From the NCBI GenBank assembly GCA_965204685.1, contig OZ242004.1, forward strand, positions 3,782,001 through 3,846,000: a stretch of 64,000 nt of DNA, given 5' to 3'. The stretch is from Bin87 sp965204685 (lineage in GTDB: Bacteria; Chloroflexota; Dehalococcoidia; Lucifugimonadales; UBA3495). This document shows, in pieces, positions 49,625-58,253 of this stretch; within the stretch, counting starts at the first letter, position 1, and every line of letters starts with the position of its first letter. The translations under genes were made by a program, and so were the position numbers. The notes beneath the pieces were generated by a model. It had not been told where the DNA came from, searched no databases, and saw only the letters and a list, made by a program, of their open reading frames with translations.

Positions 49625-51812
49625 ACCGTCGGCTATTGACGACTATTGCATCCGCGTTCAGATTGAGGTTTATAAACCTGCCATTGTTCAATTCTCTGGA
49701 CGATTCGCCACTGTAACGATGGAGAAGGTTGGCGATTTCAGTGGGAATGTTTTCCACCGAAAGATGTCCTACCTCTTCAAGCCATTCCACAACTGAAGTG
49801 TATAACACTCTCCAGCTGCGAACAGGCTTTTCAACTCCGTTTGGAAATCGCATCGCGCTAGGTCTCCGATTGATGACCGGGATGCTATTACCCAGTTCGG
49901 ACAGGTTGAACCAGTCATCTTCCAACCAGTCCACTGTCAAAGGAGTATTAGTGAAAGACTGACCACCTTCCGAATTTCCAGGCACCAGGTCAGCATCATA
50001 CGCCTCACGCCCCAATAGGTGCATTGCCTTGTTCCGTGCGCTGTTGAAAATTGTCCGCTTGTCAATCGGTTGGTTTTCGAGTTCGGCTAACTCACGTTGC
50101 CAATCGGCCAATTCTGATCCGAGTCCTCCCTCCCATTCACCGAATATGCGACGCTCCTGAACCCTATTCGGAGGATCCTGAAAAGTGGCAATATATTCGG
50201 CGAATAATCGGTCCAGTTCGTCATCGTCGTTCAGTACCGCTTCGCGTTGTTCGATCATCTGGCGCAACGAGTTGCGCCGCGCATCGTCCGCCCCTACGAC
50301 GGCCTGCCGCTCGAATTCGAGCAGCTCTTTAAACAAAGCAGACAATCCGGCGGCTAGTTCATCATTCATTTCAACTTCATCAGCAAACATCACGTTTTCG
50401 TCTCCCTGATTGTAAAAGTCAATCAGATCGTCTAGGGGCGGAGCGACGGGTAGGTGGGCCTGGATGTGAGCGTCGATGTGGCACAAATCGCAGACTCGTT
50501 GGTGGGCGTCGCCGCAGTGGGTTTCGTAGAGCCAGCGTTTGTGGGCGCGCCATCGCCCGCAGCGGTCACAGTCTTTGCCGAAAGCGTAGCCGCAACCCCG
50601 GCAGTTGTGGCTGGCGGCGGGTGACGCGGTTTCGCACCACGGGCATATCACTACCGGGGCTTCGCCTGCTTTCTGTGTTCCGCGCGGTTCCAGCGACCAT
50701 TCGCGGTAGTCCTCGGGCAGGCCGTGGGTTACGGCGTTGGCGGCCAGGTCGAGCAGGATGCAGTCACCACCGTCGGGTTTGGGGCGCAGGCCCCGGCCCA
50801 CCATTTGCAGGTACAGGGCCAGGCTCATGGTGGGGCGGGCAATGATGATGCAGGATGCGTCGGGCAGATCGAACCCCTCGGTGGCGACTATCACGTTGAC
50901 CAGCACTTTGATGCTGCCGTCCCGGAAACCGGCGATGGCCCGGTCCCGTTCCTCCCGGTTGGTGTCGCCCAGGATGACGGCCGCCGGGACGCCGGCCTCG
51001 TTGAACACTGCGGCCAGGTTGTGGGCGTGGTCAACGGACACGGCATAAGCAATCGTTGGTCGGTCGGCGGCGTGCTTCTGCCAGAAGTCCAAGGCGCCGG
51101 CGGTCAATATATCGGGACGGTCGCGGTTGGCCTGCTCGATGCCGGCCTCGGTGTAGTCGCCGGTGCGGTCAACGGCTCCGCCGGCGATGCGCTGCTCCAG
51201 GGGCGGGATGACAACTCGCGCCTGGCACAGGGCCGGCTCGTCAAGAGACTGCAAGTTGGCGGTCTGGGGGCCGCAGAGCAAGCCGTCAAAGAGGTGGTCG
51301 AACCCTTCCTTTTCGGAGAGCCGCCAGGGGGTGGCGGTCATGCCGACGATGGGGCCGGGCCACTGCTGCATCGCCCGTTCCCAGCCGGGCGCAGTAGCAT
51401 GGTGGGCTTCGTCGATAACCAGCAGGTCGTCAGAGGTGTAGCGGTTCCAGACTTCGCGGCGGGCGGTGCGCCGGCCCACGGTCTGGGCCATGAGAATCAC
51501 CGCGCCGCCAGCCATGGCCGGAGCGTCCTCGCCGGGGGTCCAGTTGACGTTGGTGATGGCGGAGACGCCGGCGTCGGTGAGCATCTGCCGGGTCTGCTCG
51601 GCCAGTTCCTTGCGGTGGGTTAGCCAGACGGCCTTGCGTCCACCTTGCAGCCAATCGCCCAGCAGCGCGCCGGCGATGACAGTCTTGCCGCCGCCGGTGG
51701 GCAGTTGCAGCATCAAGCGGGCCCTGGATGCAGTAGCCAGCCCGTCCTGCACCTGTCGCAGCAGGTTCTCCTGATATGGGCGGAGTTCGAACATATTGGC
51801 GGATTGTATCAT
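49572..51812 (-). CDS. RadD-like SF2 helicase with zinc ribbons and an unrecognised C-terminal domain
   Basis: About 746 residues from the ATG at 51812 (51794 is the alternative); further upstream lies a dispersed repeat, so the longer frame is rejected. Motifs: FELRPYQENLL (Q-like), LPTGGGKTVIAG (I), LLVIDEAHHA (II, DEAH), MTATPWR (III) and QMVGRGLRPKPDGGD (VI). Next come Cys pairs CPWC, CRGC, CDRC and CDLC with His residues, forming zinc ribbons as in RadD/YejH-type helicases. The last roughly 330 residues (DDLIDFYNQGDEN onward) are not recognised, are more AT-rich and include RSWRVLYTSVVEWLEEVGHL. Expected role: ATP-driven DNA processing, repair or defence. Confidence 0.87.
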   Translation of the reverse strand: MIQSANMFELRPYQENLLRQVQDGLATASRARLMLQLPTGGGKTVIAGALLGDWLQGGRKAVWLTHRKELAEQTRQMLTDAGVSAITNVNWTPGEDAPAMAGGAVILMAQTVGRRTARREVWNRYTSDDLLVIDEAHHATAPGWERAMQQWPGPIVGMTATPWRLSEKEGFDHLFDGLLCGPQTANLQSLDEPALCQARVVIPPLEQRIAGGAVDRTGDYTEAGIEQANRDRPDILTAGALDFWQKHAADRPTIAYAVSVDHAHNLAAVFNEAGVPAAVILGDTNREERDRAIAGFRDGSIKVLVNVIVATEGFDLPDASCIIIARPTMSLALYLQMVGRGLRPKPDGGDCILLDLAANAVTHGLPEDYREWSLEPRGTQKAGEAPVVICPWCETASPAASHNCRGCGYAFGKDCDRCGRWRAHKRWLYETHCGDAHQRVCDLCHIDAHIQAHLPVAPPLDDLIDFYNQGDENVMFADEVEMNDELAAGLSALFKELLEFERQAVVGADDARRNSLRQMIEQREAVLNDDDELDRLFAEYIATFQDPPNRVQERRIFGEWEGGLGSELADWQRELAELENQPIDKRTIFNSARNKAMHLLGREAYDADLVPGNSEGGQSFTNTPLTVDWLEDDWFNLSELGNSIPVINRRPSAMRFPNGVEKPVRSWRVLYTSVVEWLEEVGHLSVENIPTEIANLLHRYSGESSRELNNGRFINLNLNADAIVVNSRRFVEACREEPGQFHVQLR

Positions 51813-51865
51813 TGCGCATCCCGGCTCGATGTTGCCAGCCTGTAGCAAAGACCGGGGCAATTTCA

Positions 51866-51899
51866 CATCGATGAACAGGATGGACAGGATTTGATTGAT
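51866..51899. repeat. Dispersed ACAGGAT-type repeat, copy 3
   Basis: Contains CGATGAACAGGATGGACAGG followed by ATTTGATTGAT. Same family as 2503-2547 and 2903-2935. It lies between the helicase start and the epimerase gene. Confidence 0.65.
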
Positions 51900-52037
51900 A
51901 GCCGTGAGCATATAGACTACCGGACGATACGGTGAGTTGAATTCCCGCCCGTCGGTGGGCATACTGGCGCCACCAATCACAATGAGCCATCGACCCGGCT
52001 CGTTTTCGGGTCATTGCGCTTCAGGGAGAACCAACGT

Positions 52038-53018
52038 ATGGCAACCCTGGTAACCGGCGGCGTTGGCTTCGTCGGGGCGAGCATCGTCAAGGAACTGGCC
52101 GCGCGCGGCCACGAGGTAGTTAGTTACGACGTGCTGGCCGCCGACGGCCTGATGACGCATTTTCTGGGCGACCTGGCCGAACGCGTGACTTTCATCGTTG
52201 GCGACATTTTGGATACCGCCGGCCTGGACGCGCTGCGGCAGGACCATTCCATCGACAAGATCGTCCACGCTGCGGTGTTCACCGTCAACCGCACCGACCG
52301 GGAAACCGCCCGCAGCAAAGAGATACTGGACATCAACCTGACCGGAACCGGCAACCTGCTGGAACTGGCCCGGGAGATCGGCGTCCAGAGGTTCGTGTAC
52401 ATCAGTTCCGGCGCCGCCTACGGCCTGTGCCGCGACCCGGACCAGACCTACAACGAGGACGACCACCCTCAGCCGGGCAACCTCTACGGGATAACCAAGC
52501 TCGCCAGCGAGCAGCTTACGCACCGGTATGGCCAACTCCACGGGTTCAGCGCCGCGAGCCTGCGCGTCAGCACGCCCTACGGCCCCATGGAGCGCATCAC
52601 CGGCCACCGCGACAACATGTCCACCCCCTACCAGTGGACCGGCGCGATGCTGCGGGGCGAACCCATCGCGCTCGACACCACCGACTTCGGGCGAGACTAT
52701 ACCTACGTCCTGGACACTGGCTCGGCCATCGCAACTGTGGTGGACGCGCCCGAACTGCCCCATGAGCTGTACAACATCACCAACGGCGTGCCCGTCACCG
52801 GCGCGCAGATCCAGCGCACGCTGGCCGAGCTGTTCCCGGAGACCCGCATCGTCGAGTCCCAGAGCGCCGAGCCGGCGGAGTCCTCACTGGGACCGACCCG
52901 CGGCCCGCTGTCCGGCTACCGCCTGTGGCACGACCTGGGCTGGGTCCCGCAGTACGACCTGGCCGCCGGCCTGACCGATTATGTCCAGTGGCGCCGCGAA
53001 TCGGGGTTTTTGGATTAG
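52038..53018 (+). CDS. NAD(P)-dependent epimerase/dehydratase (extended SDR)
   Basis: 326 residues. The cofactor motif is TLVTGGVGFVGASIVKEL, the catalytic Ser is in VYISSGAAYG and the Tyr-Lys pair in NLYGITKLASEQ. Later segments RVSTPYGPMERI and GRDYTYVLDTGSAI fit nucleotide-sugar epimerases or dehydratases. The ATG at 52038 has GGGAGA 9 nt upstream. It is the first gene of a plus-strand run with two deacetylase-like hydrolases, an amidohydrolase and HpaB, so the substrate may be a catabolic one rather than a nucleotide sugar. Confidence 0.92.
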   Translation: MATLVTGGVGFVGASIVKELAARGHEVVSYDVLAADGLMTHFLGDLAERVTFIVGDILDTAGLDALRQDHSIDKIVHAAVFTVNRTDRETARSKEILDINLTGTGNLLELAREIGVQRFVYISSGAAYGLCRDPDQTYNEDDHPQPGNLYGITKLASEQLTHRYGQLHGFSAASLRVSTPYGPMERITGHRDNMSTPYQWTGAMLRGEPIALDTTDFGRDYTYVLDTGSAIATVVDAPELPHELYNITNGVPVTGAQIQRTLAELFPETRIVESQSAEPAESSLGPTRGPLSGYRLWHDLGWVPQYDLAAGLTDYVQWRRESGFLD

Positions 53019-53023
53019 GCGCT

Positions 53024-53075
53024 GGATTCCGGCCCCGTATCAAGTACGGGGTGACGTTCTTTCGCCGGAATGACG
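53024..53075. repeat. Palindromic repeat with nested hairpin
   Basis: Outer arms ATTCCGGC and GCCGGAAT flank an inner hairpin (CCCCGTA...TACGGGG). It shares the outer arms with the two units at 54045-54150, so it is a variant of the same dispersed family. Confidence 0.6.
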
Positions 53076-53102
53076 TTTCATCAACATTCAAGGAGCAACA
53101 CC

Positions 53103-54017
53103 ATGGCGCTGCCTCCCGACCGAATCGACTACCTGCCCATCATCGACCGGCCGATCATCAAGTGGCCCAACGACGCGCGGGTGGCGCTCTGGATCTCGCC
53201 CAACATCGAGCACTACGAGTACACGCCGGTCAACGAGGGCGTGCGCGATCCGTGGCCGCGCGTTCCCTATCCCGACGTGCAGCAGTACACCTACCGCGAC
53301 TACGGCAACCGCGTCGGTTTCTGGCGCATGCTGGAACCCCTGGACAAGCACAACATCAAGTGCTGCATCTCGCTGAACATGGCGGTGCTGGAACACTTTC
53401 CGGAGATCGCCGAGGCCATGGTCGAGCGCGACTACGACTACATGAGCCACGGCATCTACAACACCCGCTACCTGTACACCTGCACCGAGGACGAGGAGCG
53501 GGAGTTCTACCGGGACACCATCGAGACACTGAAGCGCCACACCGGCAAGCAACTCAAGGGGATGCTGGGACCCGCTATCTCCGGCAGTGTGAGCACCCCG
53601 GATCTGATGGCCGAAGCCGGTCTGATCTACCACACCGACTGGTTCCACGACGACCAGCCGACGCCGATCAAGGTGCACAACGGGGGCAAGCTGGTGTCGG
53701 TTCCCTACTCCATCGAGCTGAATGACTCATCCGTCCTGCGGGACAACCACTACACCGCCGAATACTTCGCCGACATCTGCAAGGCCCAGTTCGACCGCCT
53801 TTATGAAGAGGGCGCCGAGAGTGGCCGGGTCATGTGCATCGCGCTGCACCCCTTCCTGATCGGCCAGCCGCACCGCATCAAGTACCTTGAGGACATCCTC
53901 GATCACATCATGGCCCACGACGGCGTCTGGCAGACCACCGCCGACGATATCGCCGAGTATTACATCGCCAACTACTACGACCAGGCCATGGAACACGCGC
54001 AAAAATTTGCCGGGTGA
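53103..54017 (+). CDS. Polysaccharide deacetylase/PuuE-like hydrolase, paralogue 1
   Basis: 304 residues of the NodB-fold carbohydrate esterase 4/PuuE allantoinase group. Marks are RPIIKWPNDARVALWISPNIEHYEY, NRVGFWRMLEPLDKHNIKCCISLNM, YDYMSHGIYNTRY (metal-site His) and CIALHPFLIGQPHRIKYLEDILDHI. These PuuE-like members often act on amides or imides rather than polysaccharides. The ATG at 53103 has AAGGAG upstream. It is followed by a clear paralogue after a repeat-containing gap, and the pair precedes an amidohydrolase gene. Confidence 0.92.
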   Translation: MALPPDRIDYLPIIDRPIIKWPNDARVALWISPNIEHYEYTPVNEGVRDPWPRVPYPDVQQYTYRDYGNRVGFWRMLEPLDKHNIKCCISLNMAVLEHFPEIAEAMVERDYDYMSHGIYNTRYLYTCTEDEEREFYRDTIETLKRHTGKQLKGMLGPAISGSVSTPDLMAEAGLIYHTDWFHDDQPTPIKVHNGGKLVSVPYSIELNDSSVLRDNHYTAEYFADICKAQFDRLYEEGAESGRVMCIALHPFLIGQPHRIKYLEDILDHIMAHDGVWQTTADDIAEYYIANYYDQAMEHAQKFAG

Positions 54018-54044
54018 CAGCGTTGCTTTTCGGCCCTTGAAACC

Positions 54045-54150
54045 GTCATTCCGGCGAAAGCCGGAATCCATCTGCTCAGTCACCAGAGCCTGCCCAACTT
54101 CTACTGCCTACTGCCCTCGCACCACTGGACTCCGGCTTTCGCCGGAGTGA
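54045..54150. repeat. Inverted pair of CCGGCGAAAGCCGG hairpin repeats
   Basis: The unit at 54045-54070 carries ATTCCGGC-GAAA-GCCGGAAT. The unit at 54125-54150 is in the opposite orientation and reads ACTCCGGC-GAAA-GCCGGAGT on its own strand. Both have a GAAA tetraloop and an 8-bp stem, and they differ by one base-pair-preserving double change. Confidence 0.75.
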
Positions 54151-54166
54151 CGAAGGATAATTCAAC

Positions 54167-55078
54167 ATGCCCGCGCAACGCACCTTTGGAATGGACCACC
54201 CGCACCATGAATGGTCGCCCATCATCAGCCGGCCGGCTCTGCGCTGGCCCAACGACGCCCGGGTCGCCCTGTGCGTCATCCTGGTGCTGGAACACATGGA
54301 ATGGCAGGCGCCGGAGGGCAGCTACCAGGTGGCCAACCTGTCCGGTGGGTCCGCGCCCCGGGCGTTCCCCGACTACGCTCGCGTCTCCCACCGGGAGTAC
54401 GGTCACCGCATCGGCATCTTCCGCCTCCTGGACACCCTGGAGAAGCACGGCATCACCGCCACCATCGCCATGGACGCCATTACCGCCGAGAACTACCCGT
54501 TCCTGGTGCAGCACTGCCTGGACCGAGGCTGCGAGATCATCGGTCACGGCGTGTCGGTAAGCCGCATGATCACCAGCAACATGTCCGATTCGGAGGAGCG
54601 CGAATACATCCGGTCCTCCATCGACGCCCTGACCAGTGCCACGGGCAAGGCGCCCCAGGGCTGGCTGGGCCCCGAGTACGGAGAGTCGGACCGCACGCCG
54701 CAACTGTTGGCAGAGGCCGGCCTGCGCTACGTGTGCGATTGGGCCAACGACGAGCAGCCGTACCCCATGACCGCCGGCGATAACCCCTTCTTCTCCCTGC
54801 CGTTGCTGTACGAACTGGACGACGTGGCGTCCCTGGCCCAGCGCAAGGTCACCGTGGCCGACTACCAGCGCCGCCTCACCGAGAGTTTTGACGTGCTGCA
54901 CGCCGACGGTGCCACCCACGGCCGGCTGATGGCGCTGAACTGGCATCCCTGGCTGGTGGGCCAGCCTTTCCGGGTCGGCGCGGTGGACGAAGCGCTGGGC
55001 TACATGATGGAACAGGGCGGCGTCTGGGCCGCCACCGGCTCCGAGATCATCGACTGGTACCAATCCCAAACCGATTGA
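54167..55078 (+). CDS. Polysaccharide deacetylase/PuuE-like hydrolase, paralogue 2
   Basis: 303 residues. RPALRWPNDARVALCVILVLEHMEW, YGHRIGIFRLLDTLEKHGITATIAMD, CEIIGHGVSVSRM, GWLGPEYGESDRTPQLLAEAG and NWHPWLVGQPFRVGAVDEAL parallel paralogue 1 block for block. The likely metal-binding His residues (GHG and NWHP) and acidic residues are kept. The start is supported by its position and the conserved block; a weak ribosome site is present. It is followed after 11 nt by an amidohydrolase gene, which favours a nitrogen-containing substrate. Confidence 0.92.
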   Translation: MPAQRTFGMDHPHHEWSPIISRPALRWPNDARVALCVILVLEHMEWQAPEGSYQVANLSGGSAPRAFPDYARVSHREYGHRIGIFRLLDTLEKHGITATIAMDAITAENYPFLVQHCLDRGCEIIGHGVSVSRMITSNMSDSEEREYIRSSIDALTSATGKAPQGWLGPEYGESDRTPQLLAEAGLRYVCDWANDEQPYPMTAGDNPFFSLPLLYELDDVASLAQRKVTVADYQRRLTESFDVLHADGATHGRLMALNWHPWLVGQPFRVGAVDEALGYMMEQGGVWAATGSEIIDWYQSQTD

Positions 55079-55089
55079 CGAGGTGAACC

Positions 55090-56625
55090 ATGGCCTCCTC
55101 TCTGATCCGCGGCAAACACCTCATCAGCCCGCAGAGCGCCGGCGGCGTGACGACCGTCAGCGATGCGGCTATCTACCAGGAGGACGGCGTCATCAGGGAC
55201 GTCGGCTCCTATCCGGACCTGCGGCAACGCCACCAACCCGACGCCGAACTGGGCGGCCCCAACGTCGCCATCATCCCCGGGCTGGTGAACACCCACCACC
55301 ACGGGCGCGGCGTGACCACCCTGCAAATGGGCACCTGCGACGACCTTTTGGAAGTTTGGATCCTGGCCGGCTGGGGCCGCCGTCCCTACGATCACTACCT
55401 GATGACCCTGTACACCGCCCTGAACATGCTGGAGTCGGGACAGACCACGGTGATGTACAACCACCCGCAGACGGCGGCGGCCACACTGAAGGAAGACGTT
55501 GACGCCGTTCTGCGCGGTTTCCTGGACGCCGGGATGCGGGTTGCTTTCTCCAGCTATCTCCGCAACCAGAACCGGGTGGTCTACGCCGGCGACGATGATT
55601 TCCTGGGCGGTCTGCCGGCGGACCTGGCCGACGACGTGCGCCGCTACCTGTCCGTCGCCCACATGAGCGATGACGACTACTTCGCCTTCTGCGACACCAT
55701 GGTCGGTGAGTACCACAATCATCCGTCGGGCAAGGTTCGCGTGCTGTTCAGCCCCGCCAACGCCCAGTGGAACTCCGACGATTTCCTGGTGCGCTGCAAG
55801 GAGCAGGCGGCTCGCCATCAAACCGGCATCCACATGCACCTGGTGGAAAGCCCCTACCAGAAGGACTACGGCATCCGAACCTGGGGCAAGACGCCCGTTG
55901 AGCATCTGCAGGACTTGGAGTTCCTTGGGCCGGAGGTCTCCTTCGCCCACGCGGTCTGGCTCACCGAGCGCGACATCGACCTGCTGGCCGATTCCGGTTC
56001 CACCGTTGCCCACAACGCCAGTTCCAACCTGCGCCTAAAGAACGGCATCGCGCCGGTCAACCCCATGCTGGCCCGGGGCGTCAACGTCGCGATGGGCACT
56101 GACAGCACCGCCATCAACGACGACGACGATTTCCTCCAGGAGATGCGCCTGGTCAGCAAGCTGCACCGCCAGCCGGGGCTCGAACAACCCGCCATCACCA
56201 TGGAGCAGGTACTGACCATGGCCAGCGCCAACGCCGCCGCACCGACCGGTTTCGGCAATGAAATCGGCCTGCTGGAACCCGGTCGTCGCGCTGACATGGT
56301 GCTTGTAAGGTTGGATAGCCTCGAAGACCCATACCTGGAGCAGGACCTGCCGCCGGTGGAGTTGGTGCTGGGTCGGGCCAAGAGCAAGGACATCGCGGCA
56401 GTGATAGTCGACGGCGAGGTATTGCTGCTGGACGGCGCCCACACCCGCGCCAATAAGGCCGACGTCGCCCGCGAACTCCGCGAACAGTTGGCCCGCCCCC
56501 TAGAGCCCGAGACGCTGGCCACCCGGCGCATGGCGGCGCAACTGTCGCCCTACGTCGAGCAGTTCTACCGCAGCCACCCGCCGGCAATGGGCGAGCCGCA
56601 CTACGTCTACAACGGCCGGACCTGA
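55090..56625 (+). CDS. Amidohydrolase (TRZ/ATZ-like, cytosine-deaminase class)
   Basis: 511 residues. The metal-site motifs are VNTHHHGRG (H-x-H), IHMHLVESPYQKD (His), VAHNASSNLRLKNGIAPVN and MGTDSTAINDDDDFLQEM (Asp), all as in the TRZ/ATZ hydrolases and SAH/cytosine deaminases. C-terminal ASANAAAPTGFGNEIGLLEPGRRADMVLV is the usual beta-sandwich return. Predicted role: hydrolytic deamination or dehalogenation of a heterocycle or amide. GAGGTGAACC precedes the ATG. It is tightly spaced between the deacetylase-like and HpaB genes (11 and 21 nt). Confidence 0.94.
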   Translation: MASSLIRGKHLISPQSAGGVTTVSDAAIYQEDGVIRDVGSYPDLRQRHQPDAELGGPNVAIIPGLVNTHHHGRGVTTLQMGTCDDLLEVWILAGWGRRPYDHYLMTLYTALNMLESGQTTVMYNHPQTAAATLKEDVDAVLRGFLDAGMRVAFSSYLRNQNRVVYAGDDDFLGGLPADLADDVRRYLSVAHMSDDDYFAFCDTMVGEYHNHPSGKVRVLFSPANAQWNSDDFLVRCKEQAARHQTGIHMHLVESPYQKDYGIRTWGKTPVEHLQDLEFLGPEVSFAHAVWLTERDIDLLADSGSTVAHNASSNLRLKNGIAPVNPMLARGVNVAMGTDSTAINDDDDFLQEMRLVSKLHRQPGLEQPAITMEQVLTMASANAAAPTGFGNEIGLLEPGRRADMVLVRLDSLEDPYLEQDLPPVELVLGRAKSKDIAAVIVDGEVLLLDGAHTRANKADVARELREQLARPLEPETLATRRMAAQLSPYVEQFYRSHPPAMGEPHYVYNGRT

Positions 56626-56646
56626 TCGCCGCAACCGGAGAGCCCA

Positions 56647-58134
56647 ATGGCACTGGAACTTGAAACCGCCCACGGCGCCATGACCGGCGCCCGCTACATC
56701 GAGAGCCTCCGCGACGGCCGCGAGGTCTGGCTGGACGGCGAGAAGGTCGCCGACGTTACCAAGCACCCGGCAACGACCGGCATGGTCCACGAACTGGCCC
56801 GGATCTACGACCTGCAACACTCGGACAAGTACCGCGACGAGATGACCTTCGTTTCACCGGAGACCGGCAATCGGTGCAGCCTGTCGTGGCTGCTGCCCCG
56901 CAGCCACGAGGACTTGAAGCGGCAGCGACGCAACAGTGAAATCTGGAACGAGGAGTCCTGGGGTCAGTTGGGCCGTAGCCCCGACATCCTCGCGCCCTTC
57001 ATTACCGGCCTGGTCGCTATCAGCGACGCGCTGGAACAGGTGAAGCACCCCAGGTGCAACTTCGCCGAGAACGTGGTCAACTACCACCGCTACTGCATGG
57101 AGAACGACCTGTTTCTCACCCACGCGCTGGGCGACCCGCAGGTTGATCGCAGCGCGCAGCCCCAGAATGAGACCCGCGCCGAAAGCGAAACCGAAGTCGC
57201 GCTGCACGTCGTCGAAGAGACCAACGAGGGCGTCATCGTCCATGGCGCGAAGCAACTCGCCACCGCCGCGCCCATCAGCAACGAGACCTACGTTTCCCTG
57301 TCGGCCACCTTCATGCGCCGGGCCGACCCCCGGTTCATCCTCTCGTTCTCCATTCCCACCGAAACGCCGGGAATAAAGATGCTGTGCCGGGAACCGGTAT
57401 CCCAGTGGGCCGGCAGCTACGGCCATCCCCTGGGCGCGGCGTATGACGAGCAGGACGCCATGCTGTTTTTCGACCACGTCCTGGTGCCGTGGGACCGCAT
57501 CTTCATGCTCTACGACTCGACGCCGCTATTGCAACGGCTGGGCTCCGAGGCCAACTTCCGGGGCTGGGGCAATCTGTGTCGCATCCACCAGCGCATGAAA
57601 GTGATGACAGCCGTGGCCACCCTCATTGCCGAAGCCATAGGGGTTATCGAGTACCGCGAGGTGTCCGCCAAGCTGGGCGAGATGGCCATGCACACCGAGA
57701 TGTGGCGGCACGCCATGGACGGCGTCGAGCACAATGCGTATACCGCCGATAACGGGCTCATGTCCCTGGGATCGACCTCCGGCATGAACATCTATTTCGC
57801 CCAGACCTCCCAGCGCATGGTGGAGTTGCTGCGGGAGATCTCCGGCTCCGGCATGATCATGCAGCCCAGCGAGGCCGACTTGGCCAACCCCGAGTTCCGG
57901 CCTTACCTGGACCGTTACATGCCCGGCAAAGGCGTCGGCGTGGAGTACAAGTCCCGCCTCTTCCGCCTGGCCCACGACCTGGCCGCGTCATCATTCGGAA
58001 TGCGTCAGGAGATCTACGAGTACTGGCACGGCGGCGACCCCAACCGCAACCGCATCAACCTGCTGCGCAATTACGACCAGACCGGCATCACGGCGCGCAT
58101 CAAGTCGCTGGTCGCCGAGCCGCTGCGGTCGTAG
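56647..58134 (+). CDS. HpaB-family FADH2-dependent aromatic hydroxylase (4-HPA 3-monooxygenase-like)
   Basis: 495 residues of the HpaB oxygenase component. TGARYIESLRDGREVWLDGEKV is the N-terminal signature, then ENDLFLTHALGDPQVDRS, VHGAKQLATAAPISNETYVS and LFFDHVLVPWDRIFMLYD (flavin-site loop), and the helical C-terminal domain with GSGMIMQPSEADL. It adds a hydroxyl ortho to a phenol using reduced FAD from a separate reductase (HpaC-like), which is not in the window. It closes the 52-58 kb operon and faces the LigB-like gene across a repeat, suggesting hydroxylation before ring cleavage. Confidence 0.94.
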   Translation: MALELETAHGAMTGARYIESLRDGREVWLDGEKVADVTKHPATTGMVHELARIYDLQHSDKYRDEMTFVSPETGNRCSLSWLLPRSHEDLKRQRRNSEIWNEESWGQLGRSPDILAPFITGLVAISDALEQVKHPRCNFAENVVNYHRYCMENDLFLTHALGDPQVDRSAQPQNETRAESETEVALHVVEETNEGVIVHGAKQLATAAPISNETYVSLSATFMRRADPRFILSFSIPTETPGIKMLCREPVSQWAGSYGHPLGAAYDEQDAMLFFDHVLVPWDRIFMLYDSTPLLQRLGSEANFRGWGNLCRIHQRMKVMTAVATLIAEAIGVIEYREVSAKLGEMAMHTEMWRHAMDGVEHNAYTADNGLMSLGSTSGMNIYFAQTSQRMVELLREISGSGMIMQPSEADLANPEFRPYLDRYMPGKGVGVEYKSRLFRLAHDLAASSFGMRQEIYEYWHGGDPNRNRINLLRNYDQTGITARIKSLVAEPLRS

Positions 58135-58152
58135 GGAGGCAACGCTTCTGTT

Positions 58153-58246
58153 TCTGTCAGAAGCAGGATTTACCAGATTATTGGATTATCAGGATTGGAG
58201 AACAATCCCGTAAATCCTAAAATCCTGGAAATCCTGCTTCTGACAA
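58153..58246. repeat. Long imperfect hairpin with 17-bp perfect ends between convergent genes
   Basis: TGTCAGAAGCAGGATTT (58155-58171) is exactly inverted at 58229-58245, and the inside continues to pair imperfectly. The AT-rich element lies between the HpaB and LigB-like stops. It may act as a bidirectional terminator or be a MITE-like repeat. Confidence 0.75.
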
Positions 58247-58253
58247 ATACGGT

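Noticed and set aside
51813..51980. N-terminal extension of the helicase
   Set aside because: It would translate through the dispersed ACAGGAT repeat and adds residues unlike helicases; the start at 51812 or 51794 fits the conserved FELRPYQ opening.
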